Counted from the first letter of the stretch, positions 43,601-54,660 are shown. The stretch is 64,000 nt of DNA from Actinernus sp. WN-2022 (GCA_030867875.1 JAOWCC010001589.1:76531537-76595536); one strand, 5' to 3'. Translations and numbers: made by a program. Notes: generated by a model from the sequence alone, not told the origin.

Positions 43601-46600
43601 CCAACGTTAAATAAAGTTGCTTTACTTTACTATTTCCCACATATTTTACATTTTCTCATTTCTGGTTTTGCCTGAACTTACACAAGTTAGTTGACAAGTG
43701 TTAAGTCGTAAATGCCTTAACTAGCTACCATTTTTTCCAAAAGTGTATCATGATGTTCCATAGAAAATAATTTTGTAAAAAAACAGTCGTGTTATGCTTT
43801 TTGTATTTTTAAAGCTTTGTAATGTTAGCCACGGTTACGGCTACAAGTACGACTTGGAAGAGGTCTTGGACCTCAATTATTGACTTTATTTAAGAGAGGC
43901 CATGACCTCGATTTCAGATAATATCACCAAGAGTCTCTTGCATGACGTCACAATAACTACTCCAGGCTCTTTAGCGTTAAGTCATAAGCTTGACTGCCGA
44001 TAGAAATGCAAAAAGTAATCGAATCAGTTTTTCTTTTGAAAATAATATTTACAACCCTTACACTTTTCGAGAAAATGGTAGCTTGCTAAGGCTTATTGGC
44101 ACTTTAAATAACATACTTTTAACTACAATATATCATTCTTTTCAAATTCTGCAGAGATTTCGTCTTGCTTTATTACCCATGTGCATTAAGTGTGTGTTCT
44201 GATTGCAGACGACATTCCATTACAACTCGTCATACTGGCTCAACAAGCTTCCCTATAATCCATTTGGAGGTCAAACAGGCCTGGACAATGTGGAAACGAA
44301 ACTACCTTTCTACTGGAACACACCTTTTACCGAGCTCTGTCTTGGTATGCGTGTGGAGTCGGTTACTAACTGGCTTAAGATTCGGTAAGGATCTAGTTTG
44401 CGCGTTATCCAATGGGCTCGAATTCGGGCCTTCTCCGCCACCCTCTACAAAATAGTATACTTGTCGTAACAGATTAGTAAGTAGTATAGGGCGCATGGAA
44501 TTATCCTGTTTTTTGCGGTGTTATGTTAATTTTTGCGGTGTTATGTTAATTTTTGGTGACCTCTCATTAATTCAATGACGTCACGATTCTATTGTTTTAG
44601 ACTCATGAATAAAGTGAGGTGGTTTCTCATTATCTATTGTCTTTCCGCATGAACAAAGTGCGGCGCTCTCATGAATAAAGTGGTGCGCTCATGAATAAAA
44701 TGGAGGTGAATAAATTATCTCTGTCTTTCCGCATGAACAAAGTGCGGCGCTCTCATTATCTATTGTTCCTTTGGATGAGGTCATCGATCTATTCGGGCAT
44801 GTTTGGGCAAAGCCTATTGTTTGGAGCAGCTATAAAGCTAGAACCTGGGTCTCCGAATGAGTACAACCCAAAGGCTTGAACAAGATGGTAGGATCTCGAG
44901 GCAATCATGGAGGAAGATAAGTTGTACGCTGTAGCCTATACACCTGATGGGGATAGATTTGGAGAACTAACTGAGTATGGAAAGAGAGCATCAAACAAGT
45001 CTGGCATAAGCATTCCCGGACATCTGTATGATTTTTTATCAAGGGAAAATATTTTCACTGAAAACTACCAAGCATTTGCTGAATTGTACAAAGCACACAA
45101 GATTAAAGGGAAGTTAAGGGAGTACTATTGGCCTGAGAAGAAGGAAGACACTTTGCTAACCTGTGATTCTTCACTAGACTTTTATTACTTACCCAAGCAC
45201 ATTATTGAAGGGGGATTTTACCACACGAACACCGGAGACGGATTCGAAAAGATAAAAGTCTTTGACGAGTTCCCTAACGTGTGCAGAATCATTAAGAGTA
45301 TCTTAATAGACTTGACCACATCCAATGCTGAGAAGATAAATTATATGCGACTATTAATTGATTCCGAAGGACCAACCCGTTTCCGTAAAACTATTCCAAC
45401 ATTTAGACCTTTTTCCTAAGTATGGACACCATTTCCAGGAACTGCAGGAGGAGTTTGAGACAATGCAGAATGGTAGAGAGGGAAAGAAAACTTCCCAAAC
45501 TATATGGTGTAGCTTCCTGTGATCACTGGGTTCAACGCTTAACCCCATGGGGAGAGCGCATGATGCGACTTCGCGGTGTAGATGTTTCTACGTGGGATAC
45601 AAATATAGAAACTATCCTTAAAGGGAAGTGGAGCGATCGATCCTACAAACCTGATGCTGAGCCATGGAAGACTGATGAATATAAAGTTATGGCAGATGTC
45701 TTCTTAGAGTGTGTTTACTGACAAGAGACGTGTCCACATTCGGATATAGTTATCTCCGTTCATCCTTTTCATCCCTTTTGTCGCCTCTCGTCCCGCTTTT
45801 TTTCTTTTTTTATCCCTCTTTTTTATTTCAAAACGAAAAAAAGAGGGACGAAAGGCGACAAAAGGGACGAAAGGCGACAAAAGGGACGATCAAGTAGATT
45901 TGTGCTATTTGATACTAACTTTCAACGAGTCAACATGGAAAATCGGACTTGTGATTGAGTACATGAAGTTGGATACAGACATACAAGTATATGGCTATAG
46001 ACCGATAGAACATGCACTCGACACACAATCTCTGCAATCGAACTTGCGAACAAAAAAGGGGATTGAACACTAAACCTTACATTACTACTACTACTGTTGG
46101 ACAAACCAAAACAATAGGACTATTGTTTCTATCAAACTGTACTGATGGCCCTTCAGTTATCGCTAATCCCTAAGGACAATAGCAAAGTTGATCTAATGAA
46201 CCATACCGGATTTTGTATACAATTATCTTATGAGTTATTAACTGTAAAGGAAAATAGACGTATGACGAGTAGTTAGTTTGTTCTTACTATTTACGCTACA
46301 AAGGGGTTTAGATATTGCGAGATATTTTTTTACTTTTTTCATTCAACTTCTCGAATTTCGAGGGTCAAAAGGGACAATCCAAAGACACGTTCTTTCACCA
46401 ATAATTTATTTCATCTCACAAGGTACTTACAGGTATTTACAAAATCACATGGTTTACTTGCTTTTCAATCGTAAGTGATGCATCCCGCAATCCCCTAAGT
46501 TCTTTGCCATAGACAGGGAAAATATCTAGTTCATCAAACATCTTTGCCTTGCACAAAGTTTTTGCATCTATCTTTCCTTTAGGAAGTAATGCACAAAGGT

Positions 46601-49053
46601 GATGGATCTTTTCCCGATCCTCAGTATTTGGATCGTACAGAACTGCCGACATTAATTTTAACATCTCGTAAAAACCCCAGTGAACTTTTAAATAATCTAG
46701 GCAAAGTTGAAAGTGATTTCTGAAACCTCGTAGAACCCTCCCTCTACTAGATCATACGGTAAATAAGAAAAATGCAATCCAGAGTCATAAGGTAAGAGTA
46801 CATGACTCTTCTCTTCAAGCTCTATTCTTTCCCTATAGCTAGTGTTCCGTTCGTATCGTTCATATTTCAGGTTGCCATTAGATACACACTCTAAGAAGAG
46901 ATCTGCCATAACTTGATATTCATCAGTCTTCCATCCGCGTATGAATGTAGTTAACTCTGACTCAGCATCAGGTTTGTAGGATCGATCGCTCCACTTCCCT
47001 TTAAGGATAGTTTCTATATTTGTATCCCACGTAGAAACATCTACACCGCGAAGTCGCATCATGCGCTCTCCCCATGGGGTTAAGCGTTGAACCCAGTGAT
47101 CACAGGAAGCTACACCATATAGTTTAGGAAGTTTTCTTTCCCTCTCTACCATTCTGCATTGTCTCAAACTCCTCCTGCAGTTCCTGGAAATGGTGTCCAT
47201 ACTTAGGAAAAAGGTCTAAATGTTGGAATAGTTTTACGGAAACGGGTTGGTCCTTCGGGATCAATATATAGTCGCATATAATTTATCTTCTCAGCGTTGG
47301 ATGTGGTCAAGTCTATTAAGATACTCTTAATGATTCTGCACACGTTAGGGAACTCGTCAAAGACTTTTATCTTTTCGAATCCGTCTCCGGTTGTGTTCTT
47401 GTGGTAAAATCCCCCTTCAATAATGTGCTTGGGTAAGTAATAAAAGTCTAGTGAAGAATCACAGGTTAGCAAATTGTCTTCCTTCTTCTCAGGCCAATAG
47501 TATTCCCTTAACTTCCCTTTAATCTTGTGTGCTTTGTACAATTCAGCAAATGCTTGGTAGTTTTCAGTGAAAATATTTTCCCTTGATAAAAAATCATACA
47601 GATGTCCGGGAATGCTTATGCCAGACTTGTTTGATGCTCTCTTTCCATACTCAGTTAGTTCTCCAAATCTATCCCCATCAGGTGTATAGGCTACAGCGTA
47701 CAACGTATCTTCCTCCATGATTGCCTCGAGATCCCACCATCTTGTTCAAGCCTTTGGGTTGTACTCATTCGGAGACCCAGGTTCTAGCTTTATAGCTGCT
47801 CCAAACAATAGGCTTTGCCCAAACATGCCCGAATAGATCGATGACCTCATCCAAAGGAACAATAGATAATGAGAGCGCCGCACTTTGTTCATGCGGAAAG
47901 ACAGAAGATAATTTATTCACCCCCATTTTATTCATGAGCGCACCACTTTATTCATGAGAGCGCCGCACTTTGTTCATGCGGAAAGACAATAGATGAGAAA
48001 CCACCTCACTTTATTCATGAGTCTAAGACAATAGAACCGTGACGTCATTGAATTAATGAGAGGTCACCAAAAATTAACATAACACCGCAAAAATTAACAT
48101 AACACCGCAAAAAACAGGATAATTCCATGCGCCCTATACTACTCTAGTAATATTCACCCTTATCACGCGACGCCCATGTTGAGTCCCAGGAAAATAAAAC
48201 ATTTGTTTTCCCGTCTGAACTCATTCGGAAACGAGAGCGAATTGGTGTTATCCCCCCTCCCTCTCTCTCTCTCTCTCTGTGGTCCCTGCTAAAAGTCCTG
48301 TATTTACATCACCACGACATACCCATATAGTATCACAATAATCTATGGCAGGTCAGATAAGACTTATACACAGTTCTGTACAGTTGGTTCAGTGTTGTGT
48401 AATGCGGCCTAACATACAGACTCTCGTAGTGGAAACGGGATGCTCCGGAAAATAAAATGGCGGACAGAAGGCAGAAGTGGACTGGGGAAGAGAAGGGGAG
48501 TAGAGTCCAGTCCCCCTCTCCTTCCCAGTCCTCCTCCTCTTTTTGCCCGTTCCCCACTATCCAGGGCCTGGAACAGGTTAGCCAGCTCTTGGGATTGAGG
48601 GATAACATTTTTAAAACGTGTTGCGACACGTGCGTCGTTCAATTTCCGTTTCATTTGTACATGCAATTTGAATTACTCCTCCCCAGGTTCGCCGCCAACT
48701 CGTTGCATGACGTCATTCATCTCAATACGTTTGAGTCGATCCAAAGTGTATCCGTAAGCCAATGGCGATCGCTCCTCGATGACTCCTCCCTACAAACAAC
48801 ATTCTACCGCGCCGGCTTTAATCCCCAGGGTTGGCCTGGTCGGACTTGGATCAACAGTAGAGCACGCATAGGTGTAGTAGGTAACAACGAAAACGACAGC
48901 TCTACCCCAGACTCCAGGCTCGGATTCGGAACTGGTGGAAGTGGACTCGGTGAGGATGACACCAATTCGTGCGGAAACGAGGCTGCGCCTTTTAGTGGCG
49001 CTGATAGGGGGAGGAAGTCAATTAAGGCCTTCTGCTATATTCTCATACAGTGA
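40700..49053 (+). CDS. Uncharacterized skeletal organic matrix protein 5-like, 395 aa, six exons
   Basis: Exons 40700-41017, 42103-42223, 42822-42885, 43237-43378, 44209-44384 and 48687-49053 total 1188 nt, exactly 396 codons with stop, and every junction phase matches. Exon 1 encodes a signal peptide (MLATSLSLLSLLHLVLL) and a PAN/apple-like region with cysteines at LDCAAICMRDHRCRS. Exon 2 is one EGF module (CKTNPCQNNGQC...YQCTCRRGYRGKHC). Exons 3-6 give a fibrinogen-C-like domain (SCKDVYDED, SGLYYF, GGGGWTLVMKID, FHYNSSYW, ETKLPFYWNTPF, RIGVVGNNENDS, CGNEA, YILIQ). This combination is that of the secreted coral skeletal matrix protein USOMP5 and relatives in other cnidarians. Exon 1 has a probable GC donor (GAG/gcaagt); the other introns are GT-AG. 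The last intron contains a 3.66-kb palindromic element. A secreted adhesive or matrix role is inference. Confidence 0.85.
41379..41404. promoter_or_regulatory. Palindrome of two E2F-like sites in intron 1
   Basis: TTTCCCGCCAAA followed by TTTTGGCGGGAAA. Each half fits the E2F core TTTSSCGC. Whether it is bound is unknown, and it could be a MITE remnant. Confidence 0.3.
43023..43180. repeat. Partial copy of the 62.2-kb hairpin family
   Basis: GAATATTACGTGGCCGCGCGAAGATACG matches the left arm at 62172 with a few changes. Lies in the third intron of the matrix-protein-like gene. Confidence 0.45.
44907..45419 (+). CDS. Unrecognised element protein, domain 1, left arm (170 aa)
   Basis: Starts at ATG 44907 (MEEDKLYAVAYTPDGDRFGE). 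Readable blocks are KRASNKSGISIPGHLYDFL, LLTCDSSLDFYYLPKHIIEG and FPNVCRIIKSILIDL. Near 45357 a shift to the next frame gives KLFQHLDLFPKYGHHFQEL, which aligns with the end of domain 2, so the annotated C-terminus (TRFRKTIPTFRPFS) is probably a frameshift product. The right arm has the same shift. I do not recognise the family. It may be element-borne cargo. Confidence 0.55.
   Translation: MEEDKLYAVAYTPDGDRFGELTEYGKRASNKSGISIPGHLYDFLSRENIFTENYQAFAELYKAHKIKGKLREYYWPEKKEDTLLTCDSSLDFYYLPKHIIEGGFYHTNTGDGFEKIKVFDEFPNVCRIIKSILIDLTTSNAEKINYMRLLIDSEGPTRFRKTIPTFRPFS
45422..45721 (+). pseudogene. Unrecognised element protein, domain 2, left arm (truncated)
   Basis: A 99-codon frame whose useful part begins at MVERERKLPKLYGVASCDH and reads RLTPWGERMMRLRGVDVSTW. 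Its layout parallels domain 1 (LYxVA..., then a similar ISIPGHLYDFL/VDVSTWDTNIETIL segment), so the two are paralogous. Relative to the right arm it lacks about 26 bp near 45661 and is cut off at about 45715. Confidence 0.5.
45773..45887. repeat. Hairpin with CGAAAGGCGACAAAAGGGA repeats
   Basis: TCCCTTTTGTCGCCTCTCGTCC-type left arm pairs with GGACGAAAGGCGACAAAAGGGA on the right, the latter present as about 2.5 tandem copies, around a T/A-rich centre. Confidence 0.7.
45942..46125. repeat. Dispersed repeat, copy 1
   Basis: About 180 bp (GTGATTGAGTACATGAAGTTGG...GGACAAACCAAAACAA) matching 49938-50091 with point changes and a small insertion (ACCGATAGAA). Confidence 0.75.
46437..47200 (-). pseudogene. 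Unrecognised element protein, domain 2, right arm (most complete copy)
   Basis: Frame from 47200 to 46697 contains RLTPWGERMMRLRG, ERNTSYRERIELEEKSH, LLPYDSGLHFSYLPYDLVEG. A frameshift near 46720 leads to YLKVHWGFYEMLKLMSAVL, LLPKGKIDAKTLCKAKMF and DELDIFPVYGKELRGL, ending near 46437. The GLHFSYLPYDLVEGGFY block mirrors SLDFYYLPKHIIEGGFY of domain 1, which shows an internal duplication. Function unknown. Confidence 0.5.
47203..47718 (-). CDS. Unrecognised element protein, domain 1, right arm (171 aa)
   Basis: Near-identical to the left-arm copy (first residues MEEDTLYAVAYTPDGDRFGE). One codon is inserted near 47397 (HKNTTGDGF versus HTNTGDGF) and there are a few substitutions. It carries the same shift into the FRPFS ending, so the break predates the duplication of the arms. 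Confidence 0.55.
   Translation of the reverse strand: MEEDTLYAVAYTPDGDRFGELTEYGKRASNKSGISIPGHLYDFLSRENIFTENYQAFAELYKAHKIKGKLREYYWPEKKEDNLLTCDSSLDFYYLPKHIIEGGFYHKNTTGDGFEKIKVFDEFPNVCRIIKSILIDLTTSNAEKINYMRLYIDPEGPTRFRKTIPTFRPFS
48143..48686. other. Rest of last intron; CT microsatellite
   Basis: Non-coding. (CT)n at 48258-48281. A polypyrimidine tract and CCCCAG acceptor precede exon 6 at 48687. Confidence 0.5.
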
Positions 49054-49242
49054 ATAGGATTTTGCTATGGACAGAGTTTTGTTATCGATTATAAAGCTGA
49101 TACAAGTCTATGAACTACGGACGTGTCATTCACCCCTATATATTAAAGTTGGTGTGCATGAATTTAGGAACTACACATGTAAATTATATCTGCTGTGAAA
49201 GCTTTGCCGCTGATCTAGACGACCAGATGAGACCGGGTACAT

Positions 49243-49248
49243 AAATAA
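49243..49248 (+). terminator. Polyadenylation signal of the matrix-protein-like gene
   Basis: AATAAA about 190 nt after the stop codon, the first canonical signal downstream. Confidence 0.5.
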
Positions 49249-49254
49249 AATTAT

Positions 49255-49937
49255 TTCAAGTAATTCTACTGCAACTATTAGATTTAATTTGTGAATTTAT
49301 TTTGAAACTGTAAAGTCCCGTTTCCAGCTGATTTCGAACTAATAATATAATTCCGCTTGATCTCAACATAACATATTAAACGCGAGGACAATACGCCAGT
49401 TGGATACAATCGCTTTCCTATCTTTTTCTTGCCAGGGGGGGGGGGAGGGAAGTTATTTGGATATTTTCTGAAACCACAAAATGCAATGCAGTCTTGCTGA
49501 AAATAGTAACCTTGTTGTGTCGGGGATTAAGTTTTCCGTTTGCTCCAACAATTCTCACAGATTTGTTTCCCTATAAAACCGAATAACAAACTTTAAGTCC
49601 GCCATCTTTATTCCTCTCCTCATGCTCTCCTCTTACATGTGACTAGTTTCCAGGCCTACCCCTGACTCGAGGGTTAGGAACGCCTTCCTATTTTTAACTT
49701 AAACAACAATGTTTGAAACTGAAGGGGGAAAGCTCTACCGAAATATTCTCCATAGTTGTGCTTTACCGGACTATATTTACTTGGGAAATGAAGACTTAAG
49801 GAATTAATCAAGATAATTTCCAGACAGGCATTGGATATCAAAAACTCCAAAAACAAATAACGTTGAGGAAGAGTGGGCTGATTCTGTTTGGAATTAATTT
49901 ATTCACAACTAATGCCCTGCCACCACATTAAATTTTG
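49255..49937. other. Intergenic; nothing recognised
   Basis: No gene. An 11-base G run lies at 49436-49446. Confidence 0.4.
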
Positions 49938-50091
49938 TGATTGAGTACATGAAGTTGGATACAGACATAAAAGTATATGGTTATAGACATGCACTCGACA
50001 CACAATCTCTGCAATCGAACTTGCGAACAAAAAAGGGGATTGAACACTAAACCTTGCATTACTACTACTACTATTGGACAAACCAAAACAA
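49938..50091. repeat. Dispersed repeat, copy 2
   Basis: Matches 45942-46125 in the same orientation. Confidence 0.75.
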
Positions 50092-51888
50092 ACACGCCTC
50101 AATGACAATCCACGAGTTCCCCTTAGGGGCCTTATGTTTTAATGAATGGACGAATCTAACACAAGAAAACTAAAATACTGGTAAAATCTTTTTTACAAAT
50201 TTATTTAGTTATTTCTTAACTTTTACTATTTCATATTATATATTGCTGCAGTTTATTATATTATTACATGTCAAACAGGATTTCCCTGGAGAAACATGGA
50301 AAATTGAACTCTACCATTCCACTATTTTTGATGGAATGAAGAATAGTCCTTCCGCCATTTTGATATTTCGTGTTAAAGCGCTCATGAAATCGAGGCGAAA
50401 CGGTGACTCGTGCGCGAATACAAAACAAACAATTAAGTAATTGCTGTACAATCGTGTAATAGTTTGTATTTACAGTACTTTGACTATCTTAGCGGCGCTC
50501 GAGTCACTGTTCCCCTCGTTATCACTTTACATGACAATGGCGGAAGGACTGTGAGGGTGTATTTTCGTCTCTCTGCATTGTTCTCTTTTTCGATTGCGCT
50601 TTGGTTCGAAAAACAGCGATTAAGTAATGGTTCGCGTAAGAACAGGGAGCACTCAACGGCCAGGAATGCACAAATGTGTTTAATTTTTTGTATTGTTGAA
50701 ACTTCATATCTCATTGGTTTAAACAGAAATAAACCTCCTAAAAATAGGAAAAGAACTCTGATTTTACAATATTTTTTTAAAGAAAATGATTGAAGCGGAC
50801 AATATGTAACTTTGTAAAAAGAAGAGAGAAAGAAATCCTATGTGGGGAACATTGAAATATTTTATATTATCTCAGCTTTTGTTTTAGTGTCTTTCTATTG
50901 ACTGAATTTGTTTTGGAATCAAAAACATATACACGAGCTATATTTCATGCATTTTAATTTGAGAACATTAATACCACTAGTCAAGAGATATCCTTAGAAA
51001 AAAATTGAACCATTTTCTATGTGGGATTAGTGAAATCACATTCACTGCCGCGGAACAATAGATATTGCTCCAGTTCTTATACGAACCATTACTTAAGGCT
51101 TTTGAACAGGCACTGGTGCTAAAAAGCAAAATCCAAACAAACATGTACAATTTAGCACTATTAATTAAACTTGTTAAAAGCAGTACAATCTCTAAGTGAA
51201 GTCCGATGCTTGTTTGCAAGAATTAAAAAGCCAAAAAGCTTGGGTGGGAATCGTGTGAATGACATCGGAACTAAATAATGTTAAGAGATACAGACAATGT
51301 ATACAGCGAAAATATCTACTTTACTATTAAAACAAAAACCTTTTTTTACATATATTTTACATACACCTCAAGCAAGTTTTTATATAAATTATTTTTTTAT
51401 CAAATTGAACTAATTACAAAATATTCTTTCTTTTTTCTTTTCATGAATGTGACCCTCATTGAGGATATCTAATCATTTCCATACCTTTAAAAAAGCTTTT
51501 CCCTCTTCCAAGTGTGGCCGGTCGGAAAGGATTTAGTATAGACCTTTAAAATTTCGAGGCTGCCTTCCGCTTCATATTATTACGCTGCGAGTGTTGTTTT
51601 TCTTGAACATGCACAATTATGTTCCTAAGCCTGCTTCACACAAGCGACGCAAGCATAAGCTAAAGCAACATACGCAGGTGTCGAAACCGGAAACGGAAGC
51701 ACATCTAGAACTCAGCACGTGAACACGCGCTGACGTCATCGAGGCGTGACGGGAAATCACTGAGCGAGTGTGCATTCTTGTAGCGAACGAAGTTGTTATG
51801 AGAGCGAGCGTGAAGAGGAAAAAAGAATTTGTTGGGTTACTGAACGAGACTTTATTGTCGTTGGAAAGCATACACGACACAGGCACAT
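50092..51888. other. Intergenic; nothing recognised
   Basis: Short overlapping frames on both strands at 50464-50793 show no domain. No supported gene. Confidence 0.4.
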
Positions 51889-52046
51889 GTGAGTTTGTTG
51901 TTATCTTGCCCTAACTTGCTCCGAGGGTTTTTCTCCGGGTCCTCCGGTTTTCCTCCCTCCACAAAAAAACAACACGCTAAATTCCAAGTCGATCTGTGGT
52001 TTAGCCGGGTCCTGATTTTGGTCAGCCTCTATGGTTGTTTCAGGTC
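51889..52046 (+). mobile_element. tRNA-derived SINE, 5'-truncated copy
   Basis: Shares with 56200-56420 the body GAGTTTGTTG...GTTTTCCTCCCTCCACAAAA...AACACG...TCTGTGG(TA)TTAGCCGGGTCCTGA. The tRNA-like head is missing. Confidence 0.7.
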
Positions 52047-53170
52047 CAGGTTAGAAATTCAGAGTTTCAGAGCATTCGATCTAACAAGCGCCACTATAAT
52101 GGTAAAACAATATTGCGTCTGCGAATGCTGCTTGCGCCTCTGTTGTGTCGCCAGTGTGAACCAGATCTACTGCAAAAGAATAGTGATAAAAATATTTTAT
52201 GAGGAGTTGAAAGTACGGCACGTACGGTACAAATTAAAAGCTCTGGTTGGCGGTTATGCTAACGAGTAGTTATAGCGTTGTTGAGAGTGCGACTACTGAA
52301 ATCGGGGCCACTTAGACAACGAGGACCAATCACATTGCAGAACAAAACAAAGCATTCCGGTTACTTGAACCAATCAGTGTCGATTAAAAAAATCAACCTA
52401 TTAAAAAATAAATACGTAAGTTGACGTTACTAGAGAAGAGGTCAATGGCTTACAAGCAGATCACACACACTTCCTCCTGCCCTAACCGGCCACCAAATAT
52501 ATTTTTCAGTGCATGCATATTAATAGCTTCTTAATGCTTTGAAAGACTAATAAATCTAACGTTTAAGGTATATACTCCGCATAGTGCGTTCTTTTCTTAT
52601 AACCCAATTGATTGTGACCGCCAACGACAATTATAATGAAAGTCATGGAACCAGGAGTTTCAATATTTATTGCTCACAGACGGCAGAATAAAACTAATCT
52701 CTTTAAAATGTCTAGAACAAGGCCTAATATCTAATAGCTAATATCGGGTGAATTTTTGTAAACGCACAAATTTACCTCCATCCCAACAACTAAGATATCC
52801 ATCTTTGTCTGATCAACTGAACATGCCTACCATACGCTACAAATAACATTTATGATGGAGCGTTTGGGAAAGTTTGTGGGGCAGACTTGGTAACTCACAA
52901 TATTTCTTGGCTATTCTTATTCTTCGATTTCAATAGTCTGCAGGCAGGCTCAAGGGAGGGAGAGAAGAAGGGGAAACGAGAGCCTGCACAGAAGCAATAC
53001 AAATCTAAATTTTCGACGCAAACTCCTATTGGTCAATTCTACAGTGAAATCTATCCACGTGTAAATTAGATGTGATATCTTAGGCCTGTTTCAGATGCCA
53101 CTGCATTCATGTGCCGAACCTAATAAATTAGATAAACAAAGCCGCCCAATTATTATCCTGTTTCAATAGG
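52047..53170. other. Intergenic; nothing recognised
   Basis: No supported gene or structure. Confidence 0.4.
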
Positions 53171-53328
53171 CAATATTCGTATTCTCACGGACGAGCTGGA
53201 ACGAACACTCAATGGAGGCTCGTGCGGGGGAATTCGCTAAAAACTATTTAGCATTAGAAAAGATTCCCCCGCATGAGCCTCCATTGAGTGCTCGTTCCAG
53301 CTCGTCCGTGAGAATACGAATATTGCAT
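53171..53328. repeat. Foldback MITE
   Basis: Arms CAATATTCGTATTCTCACGG / CCGTGAGAATACGAATATTG run on through GCTGGAACGA/TCGTTCCAGC and TCAATGGAGGCTCGTGCGGG-type sequence. The loop is about 30 bp. Confidence 0.85.
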
Positions 53329-53366
53329 ATTGCATTCGACACGAGTGGACATGGTGCGGCGGCTGA

Positions 53367-53832
53367 CCCGAGTCTAGTGATAGATCAATATGGAGCCTAA
53401 TGATAGATCAATGTGGAGCCTAATGATAGATCAATATGGAGCCTAATGATAGATCAATGTGGAGCCTAATGATAGATCAATGTGGAGCGTAATGACAGAT
53501 CAATGTGGAGCGTAATGATAGATCAATGTGGAGCCTAACGATAGATCAATATGGAGCCTAGTGATAGATCAATGTGAAGCCTAATGATAGATCAATGTGG
53601 AGCCTAATGATAGATCAATGTGGAGCCTAATGATAGATCAATATGGAGCCTAATGATAGATCAATGTGGAGCCTAATGATAGATCAATGTGGAGCCTAAT
53701 GATAGATCAATGTGGAGCCTAATGATGGATCGATGTGGAGCCTAGTGATAGACCAATGTGGAGCCTTGTGATAGATCAATATGGAGCCTAATGATAGATC
53801 AATGTGGAGCCTAGTGATAGATCAATGTAGGG
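53367..53832. repeat. 23-bp minisatellite, about 20 units
   Basis: The unit is ATGATAGATCAATGTGGAGCCTA with few variants. It starts about 40 bp after the hairpin. Confidence 0.95.
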
Positions 53833-54414
53833 GCGTAATTCACATCTGTAGAGCGTCTGTGCAGGCTTTTCTTCCCACTCCTCCCCCTCTTCCCATGACC
53901 TTGTTCTCATGCTTCAATTTCAGCGGTTTCTACTCAGACACGAACCATGATGGCTGCCTCTTTGTAAGCCCTCAGCGGCATACTGCAATCTGTTACACGT
54001 AATGTAGTAAGATACATCATGCATGACATCGGTTGTGGTAAATTATGTCACTAAATATTTAAATTCGAACTGTGCAAATGACTACAACTTATATTTAGTA
54101 CTGATCACCTATGTATATATATATGACCGTAGTATTCTTGCACAACGTAAATGCAATGAACTTTCCTGTGCTGCCATCACTTTAACATTAACAACTGATA
54201 ATTATTGTTTAATTACCCATGTTAATAAATCGGCAAACAAGAAGACAGAAAAGGGGGCAACACTTTCCAGGCCGTGTTGAGTGGCTTTTAAGTACTGCTA
54301 GAGAATTCCATTCTTGATAGGCTGCCCTTCAGGTCGACGCAAAGACATTTCCAGTTCATAAAATTATTCATTCATTCAGATAAAATTATATTGTTGGTCC
54401 AACCATGCAATTTA
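53833..54414. other. Intergenic; one orphan exon-like segment
   Basis: A TTTCAG/CGG...TTT/GTAAGC segment at 53923-53965 looks like a 43-nt exon (GFYSDTNHDGCLF) but no partner exon was found. Confidence 0.3.
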
Positions 54415-54660
54415 GTAATGGACCAGGTTTAGCCAACCACAATTGCCATGCAATTTAGGAATGGATCAGGATTAGCATACCACAATGGACCAGCATTGGC
54501 CTACTACACTGGACCAGCATTGGCCAACTAGACTGGACAATGATTGTCTTAGTACAGGAAACAGTACACAAGACCAGCATTGGCATAACACACTGGACCA
54601 CCATTGGCATACCAGGCTGGACCAGCATTGGCACACCACACTGGACCAGTAATGGCCTAG
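54415..54660. repeat. Degenerate minisatellite (GGACCAGCATTGGC...)
   Basis: About nine diverged copies of a unit of roughly 26 bp built on ACTGGACCAGCATTGGC. Confidence 0.75.

Larger units (their letters stand above)
44481..48142. mobile_element. Palindromic element with two convergent gene copies
   Basis: Arms 44481-45715 and 46901-48142 are inverted copies starting GTAGTATAGGGCGCATGG. They are near-identical apart from point changes and a gap of about 26 bp in the left arm near 45661. The 1.2-kb centre (45716-46900) holds a 45.8-kb hairpin, a dispersed repeat and the tail of the right-arm gene. Each arm carries an outward promoter-side region with repeated GCATGAACAAAGTGCGG blocks and ORFs reading inward. 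No transposase and no clear target duplication was found. It lies in the last intron of the matrix-protein-like gene. Confidence 0.75.

Noticed and set aside
45922..46104. 60-aa Ser-rich frame, repeated at 49899-50108
   Set aside because: Both belong to a dispersed non-coding repeat. The frame shows no domain, and the similarity reflects the DNA repeat.
48457..48686. Upstream extension of the 198-aa frame (MADRRQKWTGEEK...)
   Set aside because: The real exon starts at the CCCCAG acceptor at 48687, which gives the correct phase with exon 5. The preceding part is intron.
53923..53965. Exon-like segment GFYSDTNHDGCLF
   Set aside because: Good splice sites but no neighbouring exon in phase. The matrix-protein-like gene is already complete at 49053.
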